Positions 26,138-33,944 of a stretch of DNA of 35,453 nt are shown one piece after another. The notes beneath the pieces were generated by a model. It was not told where the DNA came from, did not search any database, and was given only the letters and a program-made list of their open reading frames with translations. The DNA comes from Nitrospirota bacterium (GTDB lineage Bacteria > Nitrospirota > Nitrospiria > Nitrospirales > Nitrospiraceae), in NCBI GenBank assembly GCA_016207025.1, contig JACQQM010000091.1, forward strand, positions 1 to 35,453, given 5' to 3'. The translations under genes and the position numbers were made by a program. Every line of letters starts with the position of its first letter. The first letter of the stretch is position 1.

Positions 26138-28474
26138 ATGGCGAAATCGCTGATCATTGTTGAGTCCCCGGCCAAAGCCAGGACCATCACCAAGTATTTA
26201 GGGCGCGGCTATACCGTGATGGCCTCGGTCGGCCACGTCAAGGATCTGCCTACCAGCAAGCTGGGCGTGGACTTGGAGCGTGACTTCAAGCCACAGTACG
26301 TGACCATCAAGGGCAAAGCCAAAGTCCTCGCCGAGATTAAAAAGAAGGCCCAGGAGGCTGACAAGGTGTTTCTCGCCCCTGACCCTGACCGTGAGGGCGA
26401 AGCCATCGCGTGGCACATTGCGGAGGAGATCGACGGCAAGTCGAAGAGGAAAGAGCGCAAAGTCTTCCGCGTCCTCTTTAACGAGATTACGGAGTCGGCC
26501 ATCAAGCGCGCACTTCAGTCACCCGGCACGATTGATATGAAACTGGTCAACGCCCAGCAGGCGCGCCGCGTGCTCGACCGCATCGTCGGCTATCAGGGCA
26601 GCCAACTGCTGTGGAAGAAAGTGCGACGAGGCCTCAGCATGGGTCGTGTGCAATCGGTGGCGGTGAAACTGATCTGTGAGCGAGAGAGCGAACGCGAGGC
26701 CTTCCGCCCGGAGGAATACTGGTCCATCACGGCCACACTGGCCGGCAAGAACCCGCCACCGTTCGAAACAAAGCTCCACAGCGTCAACGGCCAGGAAGCG
26801 GTCGTCCCGTCGGCCCAAGAAGCCGAGCGTCTCGTGGCCGATGTCCAGGGGAAGGATTTCATCGTCCAGTCCATCGAACGCAAGGAAAAGCGGCGCAACC
26901 CCGTGGCGCCCTTCATCACGAGCCGGCTGCAGCAGGAAGCGGCGCGTAAACTCCGCTATACCCCCAAGAAGACGATGACGCTCGCCCAGCAGCTCTACGA
27001 GGGGCTGGAGATCGGGAAGGAAGGCCCGGTCGGCTTGATCACCTACATGCGGACAGACTCTACGCGAATCTCGAACGAGGCGGCTGAGGAAGCGCGACAG
27101 ATCATTCGAGGGCGGTTTGGGAGCGAGTACCTGCCGGCGACGCCCAACGTCTATAAGACGCAGAAGGCCGCCCAGGAGGCCCATGAGGCCATTCGGCCGA
27201 CGTCGGCCCACCGGGATCCTGAATCCATCAAGCGGTTCCTGGAGAAGGATCACTACCAGCTCTACAAACTGATCTGGAACCGGTTTATTGCCTCCCAGAT
27301 GGCGTCCGCTGTCCTGGAAGTCACCCGCGTGGATTGTGCGCCCCACGGCGCAACGGCCACGTACGTGTTCCGGGCCAACGGGACTGTCGTTAAATTTCCC
27401 GGCCATATGGCGGTCTATCTGGAGGGGAAGGATGCCGAGGCTGCCGAGCAGAGCCGAAAGGCTGATCAGGAGTCCGAAGATGAGGCCGAACGGCAGTTAC
27501 CGGCCTTGACCGAAGGGGAGCGTTTGCGGCTGGTCGCTCAAGAAGGCCAAGCCGTCCCGGGCCTCATGCCGAAGCAACACTTCACCCAGCCTCTTCCCCG
27601 GTACAACGAGGCGCTGTTGATCCGTGTCCTGGAGGAGAAAGGGATCGGCCGGCCTTCGACCTACGCCACCATCATTTCCACGATTCAGGAACGAAAGTAC
27701 GTCGAGAAGGTTGACGGTCGGTTCGTCCCGACCGAAACCGGGCGGATTGTCAACGATTTTCTCCTCAAGGGATTTCCGGACATCCTCAACGTGGACTTCA
27801 CGTCGTTGATGGAAAAGGAGCTGGACGAGGTCGAAGAAGGCGAGAAAACGTGGGTGACGGCGGTGCGTGATTTCTACCAACCCTTCAGCAAGGACATTGA
27901 AAAAGCCAAGGGCCTTCCCGGTCCCAAAGACACGGTGGAGCCTCCGACGAACATCCCGTGTGAAAAGTGCGGGCGGATGATGGAAATTAAATGGGGTCGG
28001 AATGGGAAGTTCCTGGCCTGTCCCGGCTACAAGGACGATCCACCCTGTAAGAATACCCTGAACTTCGAGAAACTGCCGGACGGGACCATCAAGATCGTCG
28101 CAAAGCAAGACATGACGACCGATGAAAAGTGCGAGAAGTGCGCATCGCCCATGGTGATCAAGACAGGGCGGTTCGGTAAGTTCCTGGCTTGCTCCGCGTA
28201 TCCCACATGTAAGACCACCAAACCGCTTGGGCTGGGCGTGAAATGTCCCACGCCAGGCTGCGGCGGTGATCTGGTCCAGAAACGGACCAAAAAGGGACGT
28301 TCGTTCTTTTCCTGCAGTCGGTACCCGCAGTGCGAGTTTGCCCTCTGGGACCGCCCGGTCAACAAGCCCTGTCCCAACTGTAAGGCCCCGTTCCTGATTG
28401 AGAAAGTCAGTAAGCAAACCGGCGCCACCGTGCAGTGCCGGAACGAGGAATGCGGCTACAAGGAAGCGAGTTGA
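26138..28474 (+). CDS. topA: DNA topoisomerase I (type IA)
   Basis: It relaxes negative supercoils. The 778 residues begin with the TOPRIM domain (SLIIVESPAKARTITKYLG; DPDREGEAIAWHI), then the arch and active-site domain with catalytic Tyr303 in GLITYMRTDSTRIS and GIGRPSTYATIISTI. The C-terminal 180 residues hold three clear Topo C zinc ribbons (PCEKCGRMM, KCEKCASPM, KCPTPGCGGDL) and a fourth shortened one (PCPNCKAPF with CRNEECGYKE). The ATG at 26138 has GGAG about 5 nt upstream. Confidence 0.98.
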   Translation: MAKSLIIVESPAKARTITKYLGRGYTVMASVGHVKDLPTSKLGVDLERDFKPQYVTIKGKAKVLAEIKKKAQEADKVFLAPDPDREGEAIAWHIAEEIDGKSKRKERKVFRVLFNEITESAIKRALQSPGTIDMKLVNAQQARRVLDRIVGYQGSQLLWKKVRRGLSMGRVQSVAVKLICERESEREAFRPEEYWSITATLAGKNPPPFETKLHSVNGQEAVVPSAQEAERLVADVQGKDFIVQSIERKEKRRNPVAPFITSRLQQEAARKLRYTPKKTMTLAQQLYEGLEIGKEGPVGLITYMRTDSTRISNEAAEEARQIIRGRFGSEYLPATPNVYKTQKAAQEAHEAIRPTSAHRDPESIKRFLEKDHYQLYKLIWNRFIASQMASAVLEVTRVDCAPHGATATYVFRANGTVVKFPGHMAVYLEGKDAEAAEQSRKADQESEDEAERQLPALTEGERLRLVAQEGQAVPGLMPKQHFTQPLPRYNEALLIRVLEEKGIGRPSTYATIISTIQERKYVEKVDGRFVPTETGRIVNDFLLKGFPDILNVDFTSLMEKELDEVEEGEKTWVTAVRDFYQPFSKDIEKAKGLPGPKDTVEPPTNIPCEKCGRMMEIKWGRNGKFLACPGYKDDPPCKNTLNFEKLPDGTIKIVAKQDMTTDEKCEKCASPMVIKTGRFGKFLACSAYPTCKTTKPLGLGVKCPTPGCGGDLVQKRTKKGRSFFSCSRYPQCEFALWDRPVNKPCPNCKAPFLIEKVSKQTGATVQCRNEECGYKEAS

Positions 28475-28490
28475 ACGCCCTGCCGCGTCA

Positions 28491-28514
28491 GCGAGCCCTC
28501 TGTGAAGGGCTCGC
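28491..28514 (+). terminator. possible topA terminator hairpin without T run
   Basis: GCGAGCCCT and AGGGCTCGC form a perfect 9-bp stem with loop CTGTGA, 17 bp after the topA stop. GCAAATC follows instead of a T run, so factor-independent termination is doubtful. Confidence 0.45.
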
Positions 28515-28682
28515 GCAAATCCGCCGATCGTCATCTTTCATCGCTCCCACCTCCTCGGGCCAGAGCCTCCCCCCGCGCGGTCACACAACGAATAAGCTGT
28601 TGTCTAAGCCTTGTGAAATGAAGTGTCAGGTGCTGCCAACAGCCAATCATCGAGAGATTTGAGAGGCACGACTGTCGAGCCT

Positions 28683-28745
28683 GATAATTATAACCAATAC
28701 TACTTAATAAATATATTGACGAGTTGGGTCTGAGCAGATCATAAT
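28683..28745 (+). promoter_or_regulatory. bacterioferritin promoter with candidate Fur box
   Basis: The -35 TTGACG (28716-28721) and -10 CATAAT (28740-28745) are 18 bp apart. Just upstream, 28683-28701 (GATAATTATAACCAATACT) matches 14 of 19 positions of the E. coli Fur-box consensus by my count. The promoter is moderately sure; the Fur site is a hypothesis. It leaves a leader of about 105 nt. Confidence 0.6.
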
Positions 28746-28855
28746 TTTCTCACCTTGCTGGTGTCACCTCGGCTGACACGTTTCGTGCCAGTGAGCGCCC
28801 ATGAGCGCCCCGCCATTCCCAACAATCGACAATCCTTGAATGGAAGGAGGCCACC

Positions 28856-29338
28856 ATGAAAGCCAAAGAGGGCGTGATCGACCTGCTCAATAAAATTCTC
28901 ACTGCTGAGCTCACCGCCATCAACCAGTTCTTCGTCCACGGGAAAATGTGCGAAAACTGGGGGTACGAGCGGCTTCACCACAAGATCCGGGCGCGGAGCT
29001 TCGACGAAATGAAGGACGCCGAGGAATTGATTGACCACATCCTCTATCTGGAAGGTGTCCCGAATATGCAGCGGCTGGGCACCGTGCACGTGGGCGAAAC
29101 GGTGCCGGAGCAGTTCAAGGCCGATCTGAAAGCTGAACAGGACATGGTCAAACTGCTGACGGAGGCCATCGGCCACTGCGCCAAGGTCGGGGATTACACC
29201 ACGCGGCACAAACTGGAGGATATGGTCAAGGATGAGGAAGAGCACATTAACTGGATTGAGACCCAGCTTGACACGATCAAGCAGGTCGGGCTCGAGAACT
29301 ACCTGAGCGAGCAGATCAAGAAACAAAGCTCCACGTGA
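28856..29338 (+). CDS. bfr: bacterioferritin
   Basis: A 24-mer haem-containing iron-storage protein. The 160 residues align without gaps to E. coli Bfr in the four-helix core. Ferroxidase ligands Glu18, Glu51, Glu94, Glu127 and His130 are present, as is the haem ligand Met52 (FDEMKDAEELIDHILYLEG). His54, the remaining iron ligand in E. coli Bfr, is Asp here. The ATG at 28856 has AAGGAGG about 5 nt upstream. It faces the iron-uptake genes on the other strand, fitting a joint iron economy. Confidence 0.96.
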   Translation: MKAKEGVIDLLNKILTAELTAINQFFVHGKMCENWGYERLHHKIRARSFDEMKDAEELIDHILYLEGVPNMQRLGTVHVGETVPEQFKADLKAEQDMVKLLTEAIGHCAKVGDYTTRHKLEDMVKDEEEHINWIETQLDTIKQVGLENYLSEQIKKQSST

Positions 29339-29401
29339 AGCTGGTGCTATCTTACCCGCCGGAGTCTGTCCTCAACTGGTGTAGCTCGACGCCGCCGCGG
29401 T

Positions 29402-29431
29402 CGGGACGGCGGGTGGCAGACCGCCGTCCCG
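29402..29431. terminator. GC-rich 11-bp hairpin between convergent bfr and HD-GYP genes
   Basis: CGGGACGGCGG and CCGCCGTCCCG flank an 8-nt loop. It sits in the 186-bp gap between two converging genes, where a bidirectional terminator is expected, but neither side has a T run. The rest of the gap shows no gene. Confidence 0.5.
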
Positions 29432-29524
29432 GCACGGGAGCGCTCGAGCGCCTGCAGCGCGTGGCGATGCGCTCGGAGGTGCCCGCCGCCTGGACAAGGA
29501 CGGCGGTGAGGCGCCCGATACTCT

Positions 29525-30205
29525 TCAAGTTGCCGGTTCCAGGAACTTGGCTGTCAGTCCAACGAACACCTTCACCAATTCCGGATCCAGTTGCGAGCCG
29601 GCAATCCTCTGGAGCAGGCGCAAGGCCGATTCGGGATGACGGGCAGGCTGGTAGGGCCGGTTCGATGTCAGCGCATCGAAAGTGTCCGCCACCGCCAGGA
29701 TGCGCGATCCCAGCGGAATGAACGAACCTCTCAACCCATAGGGATAGCCGGTGCCATCCCACCGTTCGTGGTGGTGGGCGATCAATACGGTTTGGACCCG
29801 CAGAAACGAGATCGGTTCGAGCAGTTCGGCGGCGGCGCGTGGATGGGACTGGACCAGCGCGTATTCTTCCCCAGTGAGAGGGCCGTCCTTTTCCAAGATC
29901 TCGTCGGGCACGGTTAGCTTGCCGATGTCGTGCAGCAGCGCGGCGTAGTGGAGATGGATGAGGTCGGCCCTGGCGAGACCTACCGCGTTTCCCAGCGCGA
30001 CCGCGTAGTTGGCTGTCCGGTCGCCGTGACCAGGGTTGTGGGTCTCCATCGTACGAAGGAGCGCGAGCAGCATCTCGATAGGGGACTGTTGCCGGCTCTC
30101 GGATAGGGCTGGCATGGCCTCGCGCACCGCGAGGCGCTGAACCGTAGCCGAGGCGGGCTCATGGTTCAAGAATGATGCGCTGAACGTGTGTGGCATGATT
30201 GGCAT
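29525..30205 (-). CDS. HD-GYP domain protein (putative cyclic-di-GMP phosphodiesterase)
   Basis: A 226-residue soluble protein with no membrane segment and no receiver domain. After about 40 unassigned residues, the HD-GYP domain covers about 45-220: HGDRTANYAVALG, LLHDIGKL (His92-Asp93), SHPRAAAELLE, and HHERWDGTGYPYGLRG (145-160) with RILAVADTFDALTSNRPY. All metal-binding and GYP residues look intact, so c-di-GMP hydrolysis is plausible, though not all family members are active. The ATG at 30205 has AGGAGAGG about 5 nt upstream; the frame is open to 30265. A strong terminator-type hairpin ends only about 30 nt before this start. Confidence 0.9.
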   Translation of the reverse strand: MPIMPHTFSASFLNHEPASATVQRLAVREAMPALSESRQQSPIEMLLALLRTMETHNPGHGDRTANYAVALGNAVGLARADLIHLHYAALLHDIGKLTVPDEILEKDGPLTGEEYALVQSHPRAAAELLEPISFLRVQTVLIAHHHERWDGTGYPYGLRGSFIPLGSRILAVADTFDALTSNRPYQPARHPESALRLLQRIAGSQLDPELVKVFVGLTAKFLEPAT

Positions 30206-30235
30206 GGGACCTCTCCTTTCTTGTAAGGTCGCTCG

Positions 30236-30276
30236 AAACAAAAGAGCCCAAGACCGCTTTCGCAATCTTGGGCTCT
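30236..30276 (-). terminator. strong intrinsic terminator or attenuator upstream of the HD-GYP gene
   Basis: On the minus strand AGAGCCCAAGA pairs with TCTTGGGCTCT (11 bp). The loop extends this through TTGC/GCGG to a GAAA tetraloop, about 15 bp in all. TTTTGTTT follows. Confidence 0.85.
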
Positions 30277-30304
30277 GGACTTCGAGTCTCTGGCCTTGTT
30301 TAGT

Positions 30305-30487
30305 TTAACCCCTCTCATGGAGAGGGTAAGGGTGAGGGGAGGGCGAACCCCGAATTTGCGAGAACGGTATTGTCACGAGCCGCCGGCAGCGCTTGCACTT
30401 GATCTGGATGCCGTCTGGGTACCACCTGGCGACGAGATGGCCGCACTTACAGCGAATCTCATCGGCATCCTTCGGCTGAGATTTCTC
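30305..30487 (-). CDS. Com-like small zinc-ribbon protein
   Basis: About 60 residues. The core EIRCKCGHLVARWYPDGIQI with KCKRCRRLVTI resembles the Mu Com family of tiny zinc ribbons: paired cysteines RCKC and KCKRC about 20 residues apart. Com of phage Mu activates mom translation; free-standing homologues in bacteria have no settled role, so function is unassigned. ATG 30487 is preferred; an ATG at 30508 adds 7 residues (MGPPPSM). Neither has a good ribosome binding site. The last 13 residues are encoded by a palindromic repeat that also carries the stop, so the original C terminus may have been altered. No phage genes are nearby. Confidence 0.65.
   Translation of the reverse strand, partial: EKSQPKDADEIRCKCGHLVARWYPDGIQIKCKRCRRLVTIPFSQIRGSPSPHPYPLHERG
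30310..30345. repeat. intergenic palindromic repeat, copy 1
   Basis: CCCTCTC-ATG-GAGAGGG followed by TAAGGGTGAGGGGAGGG. It is of the CCCTCACCCT/ACCCTCTCC type often scattered between bacterial genes, and it supplies the tail of the Com-like frame. Confidence 0.65.
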
Positions 30488-30556
30488 CATGCTCGGTGGT
30501 GGCCCCATCTCTCGCGCTTGTCTCAGAAAACTGCGGCTCAGTCCTCAGCACTCGCC

Positions 30557-30635
30557 CCCCCTCCCTAACCCTCCCCCACCGGGTACCCGTTGCTCCTTTC
30601 GTTGCAACGGGTGATGGGGAGGGGAGGGTGGGGGA
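30557..30635. repeat. intergenic palindromic repeat, copy 2
   Basis: C-rich left arm (CCCTCCCTAACCCTCCCC) and G-rich right arm (GGGGAGGGGAGGGTGGGGG) flank a perfect ACCCGTTGC/GCAACGGGT stem (30585-30593/30604-30612). It abuts the stop codon of the TonB-dependent receptor and may act as its mRNA 3' end. The CCCGTTGC/GCAACGGG core recurs in the T-box leader at 8540-8565. Confidence 0.7.
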
Positions 30636-33011
30636 TCAGAACGTCCACTTCGCGCCAACCTGGACCATGAGCGGCAGACCGGCATAGATCCCACGGGTGC
30701 GATCGACGATGTAGAGCTGATCCAGCAGGTTCTTGCCGGTGAGGAAAAACGTCGTGTTGATCGGCTTGACATGCTGGTTGGCCGCGGTGTTCAAGACGCA
30801 CCACCCTTGGATCAGGCCGCGCTGACCGCTCGGGGTTGGATTGACCGTGTTCCGGTCATCCCCGAACATGTCGCTGAGGCACTGGGTTTCCAGGCGCGCA
30901 TCAAACCCGACTGGACGGTTGATATATGCGATCCCTGCGGTGAGCATGTTTCTTGGCGCATAAGGAAGACGATTGCCAGCGGTACCGACCGTCGGCTTCT
31001 CGCCCGGCAAGAGAGCGGACCCGGTAATTGAGCTGTTGCGGATGCCCTTGAATTCAGCCTGTGCCACCCAGGTGTAATTGATGTCGAAGATGATGTCCTG
31101 GTCTCGGTTTTGGCCTGTCACCATGTCCAGCAAGTCTAATTTGGTTGCGAACTCGATGCCCTTGTGCCGAGTCCGTCCCGCATTCGTCAGTGTCGCTCCG
31201 ACCCCGCCGGCGACCGACTGCGAGATGATCTGGTTCTGGAAATCCATCTGGAAGAAAGTCAGTTCAACGCCTGCCCACTTCGTCGGGCTGCCGCGCAGAC
31301 CTAGCTCGTACGTCCAGCTCAGCTCGGCGTCCAGATCGAGCGCGACCCCGGCGGAGGTGACCGCATCGGAAACCTGAGGGGGAGACATGCCTCTGTGTAC
31401 CCCTGCAAAGAGGGTGTAGTCCTTCACCGGCGCGTAGGTTGCACCGATCCCGGGCAGCACTTCGGTGAAGAAGGACTTGCCGAACGTGCCGTTCCCATTG
31501 TTTTGGAGCCGATCGACTTGATCAAAGTTGATGTGCTCGACCCGGAAACCGGGGGTGACGGTGATCTGATCCGTCAGGAAGAACCGGTTCTGGAAAAACA
31601 GCGCGTAGGCGTTTGTGGTGCGCCGGTTGTTTTCGCCCAGGCAGGTGGCTGTGGTCCCAGCTCCGCTGACGATGCCCGCACAGCTTGAGCTGACTCCGAT
31701 ACCGGAATTCAGATTCCGAAGCTGCTTGCGGTCTGACTCTTCATACATGTAGCGGGCGCCGAAATCCGCTTCGGACTTGATCCCGAGCAGGGCATGGGTC
31801 AAATGGAAGCGTGGCTCCACCCCGTAGACCCAGTACTCGCGCTCATTGGTGAACCGGCGATTGGCAGGAGCGACAGTCACCGATTGGGCATTAATGTTGT
31901 TCCCGGTTACCGAGCTTCCTAGCGCATTCCCTGCCGCATCCAACCCTTGCTGCTCCTGCCTCGTCCAGTCTCGAGCGATGTAATGCCCGAAAAAGTTCGT
32001 GGTCGAGGTCAGGCTGGCGGTGAACATGTGCTGCACCGCTACATGGACCCCAACCCGGCGGAAATCGAAACGGTCATTCTCGAACGGCGTGAACCGAGGG
32101 GCCTCGGCGAACTGTTTCTCGGTCCGACCCTGGTATCCAACGCCTGAGTCCTCACGGTAGTAGTTGAACTTGGCCAAGATCGATGTCCGGTTGGTCAATT
32201 CGTGGACGGTCTTGAAGGTCACATCGTCGACTTTCGCTCGAATGTTGGTGAACCGGGGTGTGTCACTCTGAAAGTGGGTCAGGTCAACTAGGTACCCGCT
32301 ATTCCCCCAGGTTCCCCCGTAATCCAAATGGGTGTTGAAGTAATTGAGATTACCGCCCCGGAACTCCAAGTTCCCCTGCGGAGTAGCGGATGGCATGCGG
32401 GTGATCATGTTCATCACGCCGCCGATGTTCTGCGGACCATAGAGAAGCTGACCGCTGCCTTTGAGGATCTCGAGGCGATCGAAGCGGAAGACCGGCGGAA
32501 AATAGTAGGCCGAAGGATCGCCATAGGGCATGATCATGATCGGCACCCCATCCTCCATGATGTGGATCTTGCGGCTACGGGTCGGGTCGAGGCCACGGAT
32601 CCCGATGTTGGGCCTGATGCCCAACCCCTCCTCGTCTCGCACGTTCACCCCGGGCACTTCGCGTAGCGCCTCGTTGATCGTGAGCCGGTGATTCTTAAAC
32701 AGGGTCTCCTGCGTGACCACGCGACCCGAGCCTGGGATATGCTCGAGCGCAGTTGGGGCGGTTCCAATAATCTCAGTCAGCGGGATCTTGATCGCTTTCT
32801 CCTTTTCTTTGGGAGCCTCAGGGCCAGCCGCCAGTGTCCCCGAGCCTTCAGGACCGCCTGAAGGCGGTTCCAGCATGATCGGTGGCTCCGTGGCCGGTTC
32901 CGCTCCGGACACGGGTAGGGCGGGATTCGCTGCGAAGAGCAGCACAGCGGGTATAACGATAATAATTTTAGTTTCGATTCTCATTCTCAATATCTTAAAC
33001 AAACCAAACAT
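30636..33011 (-). CDS. TonB-dependent outer-membrane receptor, FecA-like
   Basis: A 791-residue outer-membrane receptor, probably for a ferric chelate. A signal peptide (KIIIVIPAVLLFAANPALPVSGA, about residues 15-37) is followed by a Pro/Gly/Glu-rich linker (38-72) and a TonB-box-like IPLTEIIGTAP. The plug domain (about 85-215: LTINEALREVPGVNVRDEEG, IRPNIGIRGLDP, DRLEILKGSGQLLYGP) precedes a 22-strand barrel that ends VQVGAKWTF, with the terminal Phe needed for BAM assembly. Plug and barrel resemble FecA (ferric dicitrate); the substrate is inferred. The ATG at 33011 has AGGAGGAGG about 5 nt upstream, which rules out the internal Met10. No FecA-type N-terminal signalling domain is seen. Confidence 0.93.
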   Translation of the reverse strand: MFGLFKILRMRIETKIIIVIPAVLLFAANPALPVSGAEPATEPPIMLEPPSGGPEGSGTLAAGPEAPKEKEKAIKIPLTEIIGTAPTALEHIPGSGRVVTQETLFKNHRLTINEALREVPGVNVRDEEGLGIRPNIGIRGLDPTRSRKIHIMEDGVPIMIMPYGDPSAYYFPPVFRFDRLEILKGSGQLLYGPQNIGGVMNMITRMPSATPQGNLEFRGGNLNYFNTHLDYGGTWGNSGYLVDLTHFQSDTPRFTNIRAKVDDVTFKTVHELTNRTSILAKFNYYREDSGVGYQGRTEKQFAEAPRFTPFENDRFDFRRVGVHVAVQHMFTASLTSTTNFFGHYIARDWTRQEQQGLDAAGNALGSSVTGNNINAQSVTVAPANRRFTNEREYWVYGVEPRFHLTHALLGIKSEADFGARYMYEESDRKQLRNLNSGIGVSSSCAGIVSGAGTTATCLGENNRRTTNAYALFFQNRFFLTDQITVTPGFRVEHINFDQVDRLQNNGNGTFGKSFFTEVLPGIGATYAPVKDYTLFAGVHRGMSPPQVSDAVTSAGVALDLDAELSWTYELGLRGSPTKWAGVELTFFQMDFQNQIISQSVAGGVGATLTNAGRTRHKGIEFATKLDLLDMVTGQNRDQDIIFDINYTWVAQAEFKGIRNSSITGSALLPGEKPTVGTAGNRLPYAPRNMLTAGIAYINRPVGFDARLETQCLSDMFGDDRNTVNPTPSGQRGLIQGWCVLNTAANQHVKPINTTFFLTGKNLLDQLYIVDRTRGIYAGLPLMVQVGAKWTF

Positions 33012-33052
33012 CTCATCCTCCTCCTAAAGGTTAGACCATAGTTAAGCTAATC

Positions 33053-33097
33053 AAAAAACGCCCGTTCGGCGGCAGGTGATGACAAAATTCCGAACGG
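33053..33097 (-). terminator. intrinsic terminator between the 149-aa exported protein gene and the receptor gene
   Basis: On the minus strand CCGTTCGG and CCGAACGG form an 8-bp stem around a 20-nt loop, followed by GCGTTTTTTG. It separates exbB-to-unknown from the receptor, or works as a partial attenuator. I see no convincing promoter between it and the receptor start. Confidence 0.75.
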
Positions 33098-33127
33098 ATA
33101 GTGGAAAACTGGCAGGGGCGCTAGACT

Positions 33128-33577
33128 TCATTTGAACACGATTTTCTTCAGACCGTTCGCTGGCAGCTCGACTTCTCCAAAATCCGACTCTCCTTTGAAG
33201 CTCCCGGCGATCGCGAGAGCAAACTCACCGGTCTTGCCGTTGGTGAGCGTGATGATAAACACCGGGGGGGTCTTGTCAGGGCCGGTCTTGACGTCAATTT
33301 GCTTGATGGTGTCAAACCTCACGTTAACTGTTGCGGTGCCGCGTTTCACCGGCACCTGCTTGAGTTCGTGGGGGACGAAGGCGGTCTCGCTGACCTTCTC
33401 TTCCCAGTAGAACAAGATGTTCTTCACTTCTGTCTCCACGCCTTGGGCATCGGTCACGATGGCTGTGAAGACCTTCTCGGCCTTGTGTTGCGCCCAGGCA
33501 GTTCCTGCTAGCAAGAGAAGGGTCGCGACGAGGCTGATCAGCAAGCGGGTCATGCGGACATGCATCATGTGTCTCAC
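33128..33577 (-). CDS. exported protein of unknown function in the TonB locus
   Basis: I do not recognise this family. It has 149 residues with a signal peptide (LLISLVATLLLLAGTAWAQ, cleavage likely before QHKAEK). The mature 120 residues are probably all-beta: FTAIVTDAQGVETEVKNILFY, RGTATVNVRFDTIKQIDV, PPVFIITLTNGKTGEFALAI. There are no cysteines or histidine clusters for metal binding. GTG 33577 overlaps the PepSY gene stop (GTGA), so the two are probably translationally coupled. ATG 33568 or 33553 are alternative starts. Its place in an exb/tonB/receptor cluster suggests a periplasmic accessory role in uptake, which is inference only. Confidence 0.8.
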   Translation of the reverse strand: MRHMMHVRMTRLLISLVATLLLLAGTAWAQHKAEKVFTAIVTDAQGVETEVKNILFYWEEKVSETAFVPHELKQVPVKRGTATVNVRFDTIKQIDVKTGPDKTPPVFIITLTNGKTGEFALAIAGSFKGESDFGEVELPANGLKKIVFK

Positions 33578-33915
33578 TTCTTGTCTCCCAGTTGAATCAG
33601 TTTTCCGGTCTGTGGATCCACATACACTTCGACCACCTTCCCATCATTCGTCACGACTTCAATTTCATAGAGCAGCCGGCCGTTAATCGAATGGAGGGCG
33701 GCTTCGATGACCTGACCAGCGGTATGCGCCGTGGCCACTTTGATAGCTTCGATGACTGACACCTTGGTTGCCCTGGCCCATTGAATCTTCTCCGAGTCGC
33801 TGACATCCTCCAGCTCTTTGCTGTCCTTTTCACTCGCCAGAACAGACCCGTCATGGCCATACAACCCCATCATCAGAACGAAGGCTGTGACCAGACTTCC
33901 TGCTGCGCGTTTCAT
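33574..33915 (-). CDS. PepSY-domain exported protein
   Basis: 113 residues with a signal peptide (MKRAAGSLVTAFVLMMG, continuing to SVLA at about 27) and one PepSY domain in the C-terminal half (SVIEAIKVATAHTAGQVIEA, LLYEIEVVTNDGKVVEVYVDPQTGKLI). PepSY domains are often periplasmic inhibitors or sensors, and many occur in iron-reductase or TonB-linked systems. ATG 33915 is preferred, with AGGAG about 8 nt upstream; the open frame to 34203 is the opposite reading of tonB. It lies 29 bp after tonB and overlaps the next gene. Confidence 0.88.
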   Translation of the reverse strand: MKRAAGSLVTAFVLMMGLYGHDGSVLASEKDSKELEDVSDSEKIQWARATKVSVIEAIKVATAHTAGQVIEAALHSINGRLLYEIEVVTNDGKVVEVYVDPQTGKLIQLGDKK

Positions 33916-33944
33916 GAGCTGGCTCCTCTCCACGTTTGACGTTT

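Larger units (their letters stand above)
28475..28855. other. 381-bp intergenic region between topA and bacterioferritin
   Basis: It holds the topA-end stem-loop, an unusually AT-rich block (28680-28720) for this genome, and the bacterioferritin promoter. A short open frame over 28435-28662 has no ribosome binding site or recognisable product and is not called. I see no RNA family in the stretch 28515-28680. Confidence 0.7.

Noticed and set aside
28435-28662. Short plus-strand open frame after topA
   Set aside because: It begins inside topA in another frame, has no ribosome binding site and contains the topA-end hairpin.
29335-29762. Overlapping short open frames on both strands after bacterioferritin
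   Set aside because: They run through the GC-rich hairpin and into the HD-GYP gene with Arg/Pro/Ala-rich sequence and no family resemblance.
32970-32988. Fur-box-like GAGAATGAGAATC on the minus strand near the receptor start
   Set aside because: About 12 of 19 matches, but it lies inside codons 8-14 of the receptor, whose start at 33011 is fixed by a strong Shine-Dalgarno; more likely simply coding sequence.
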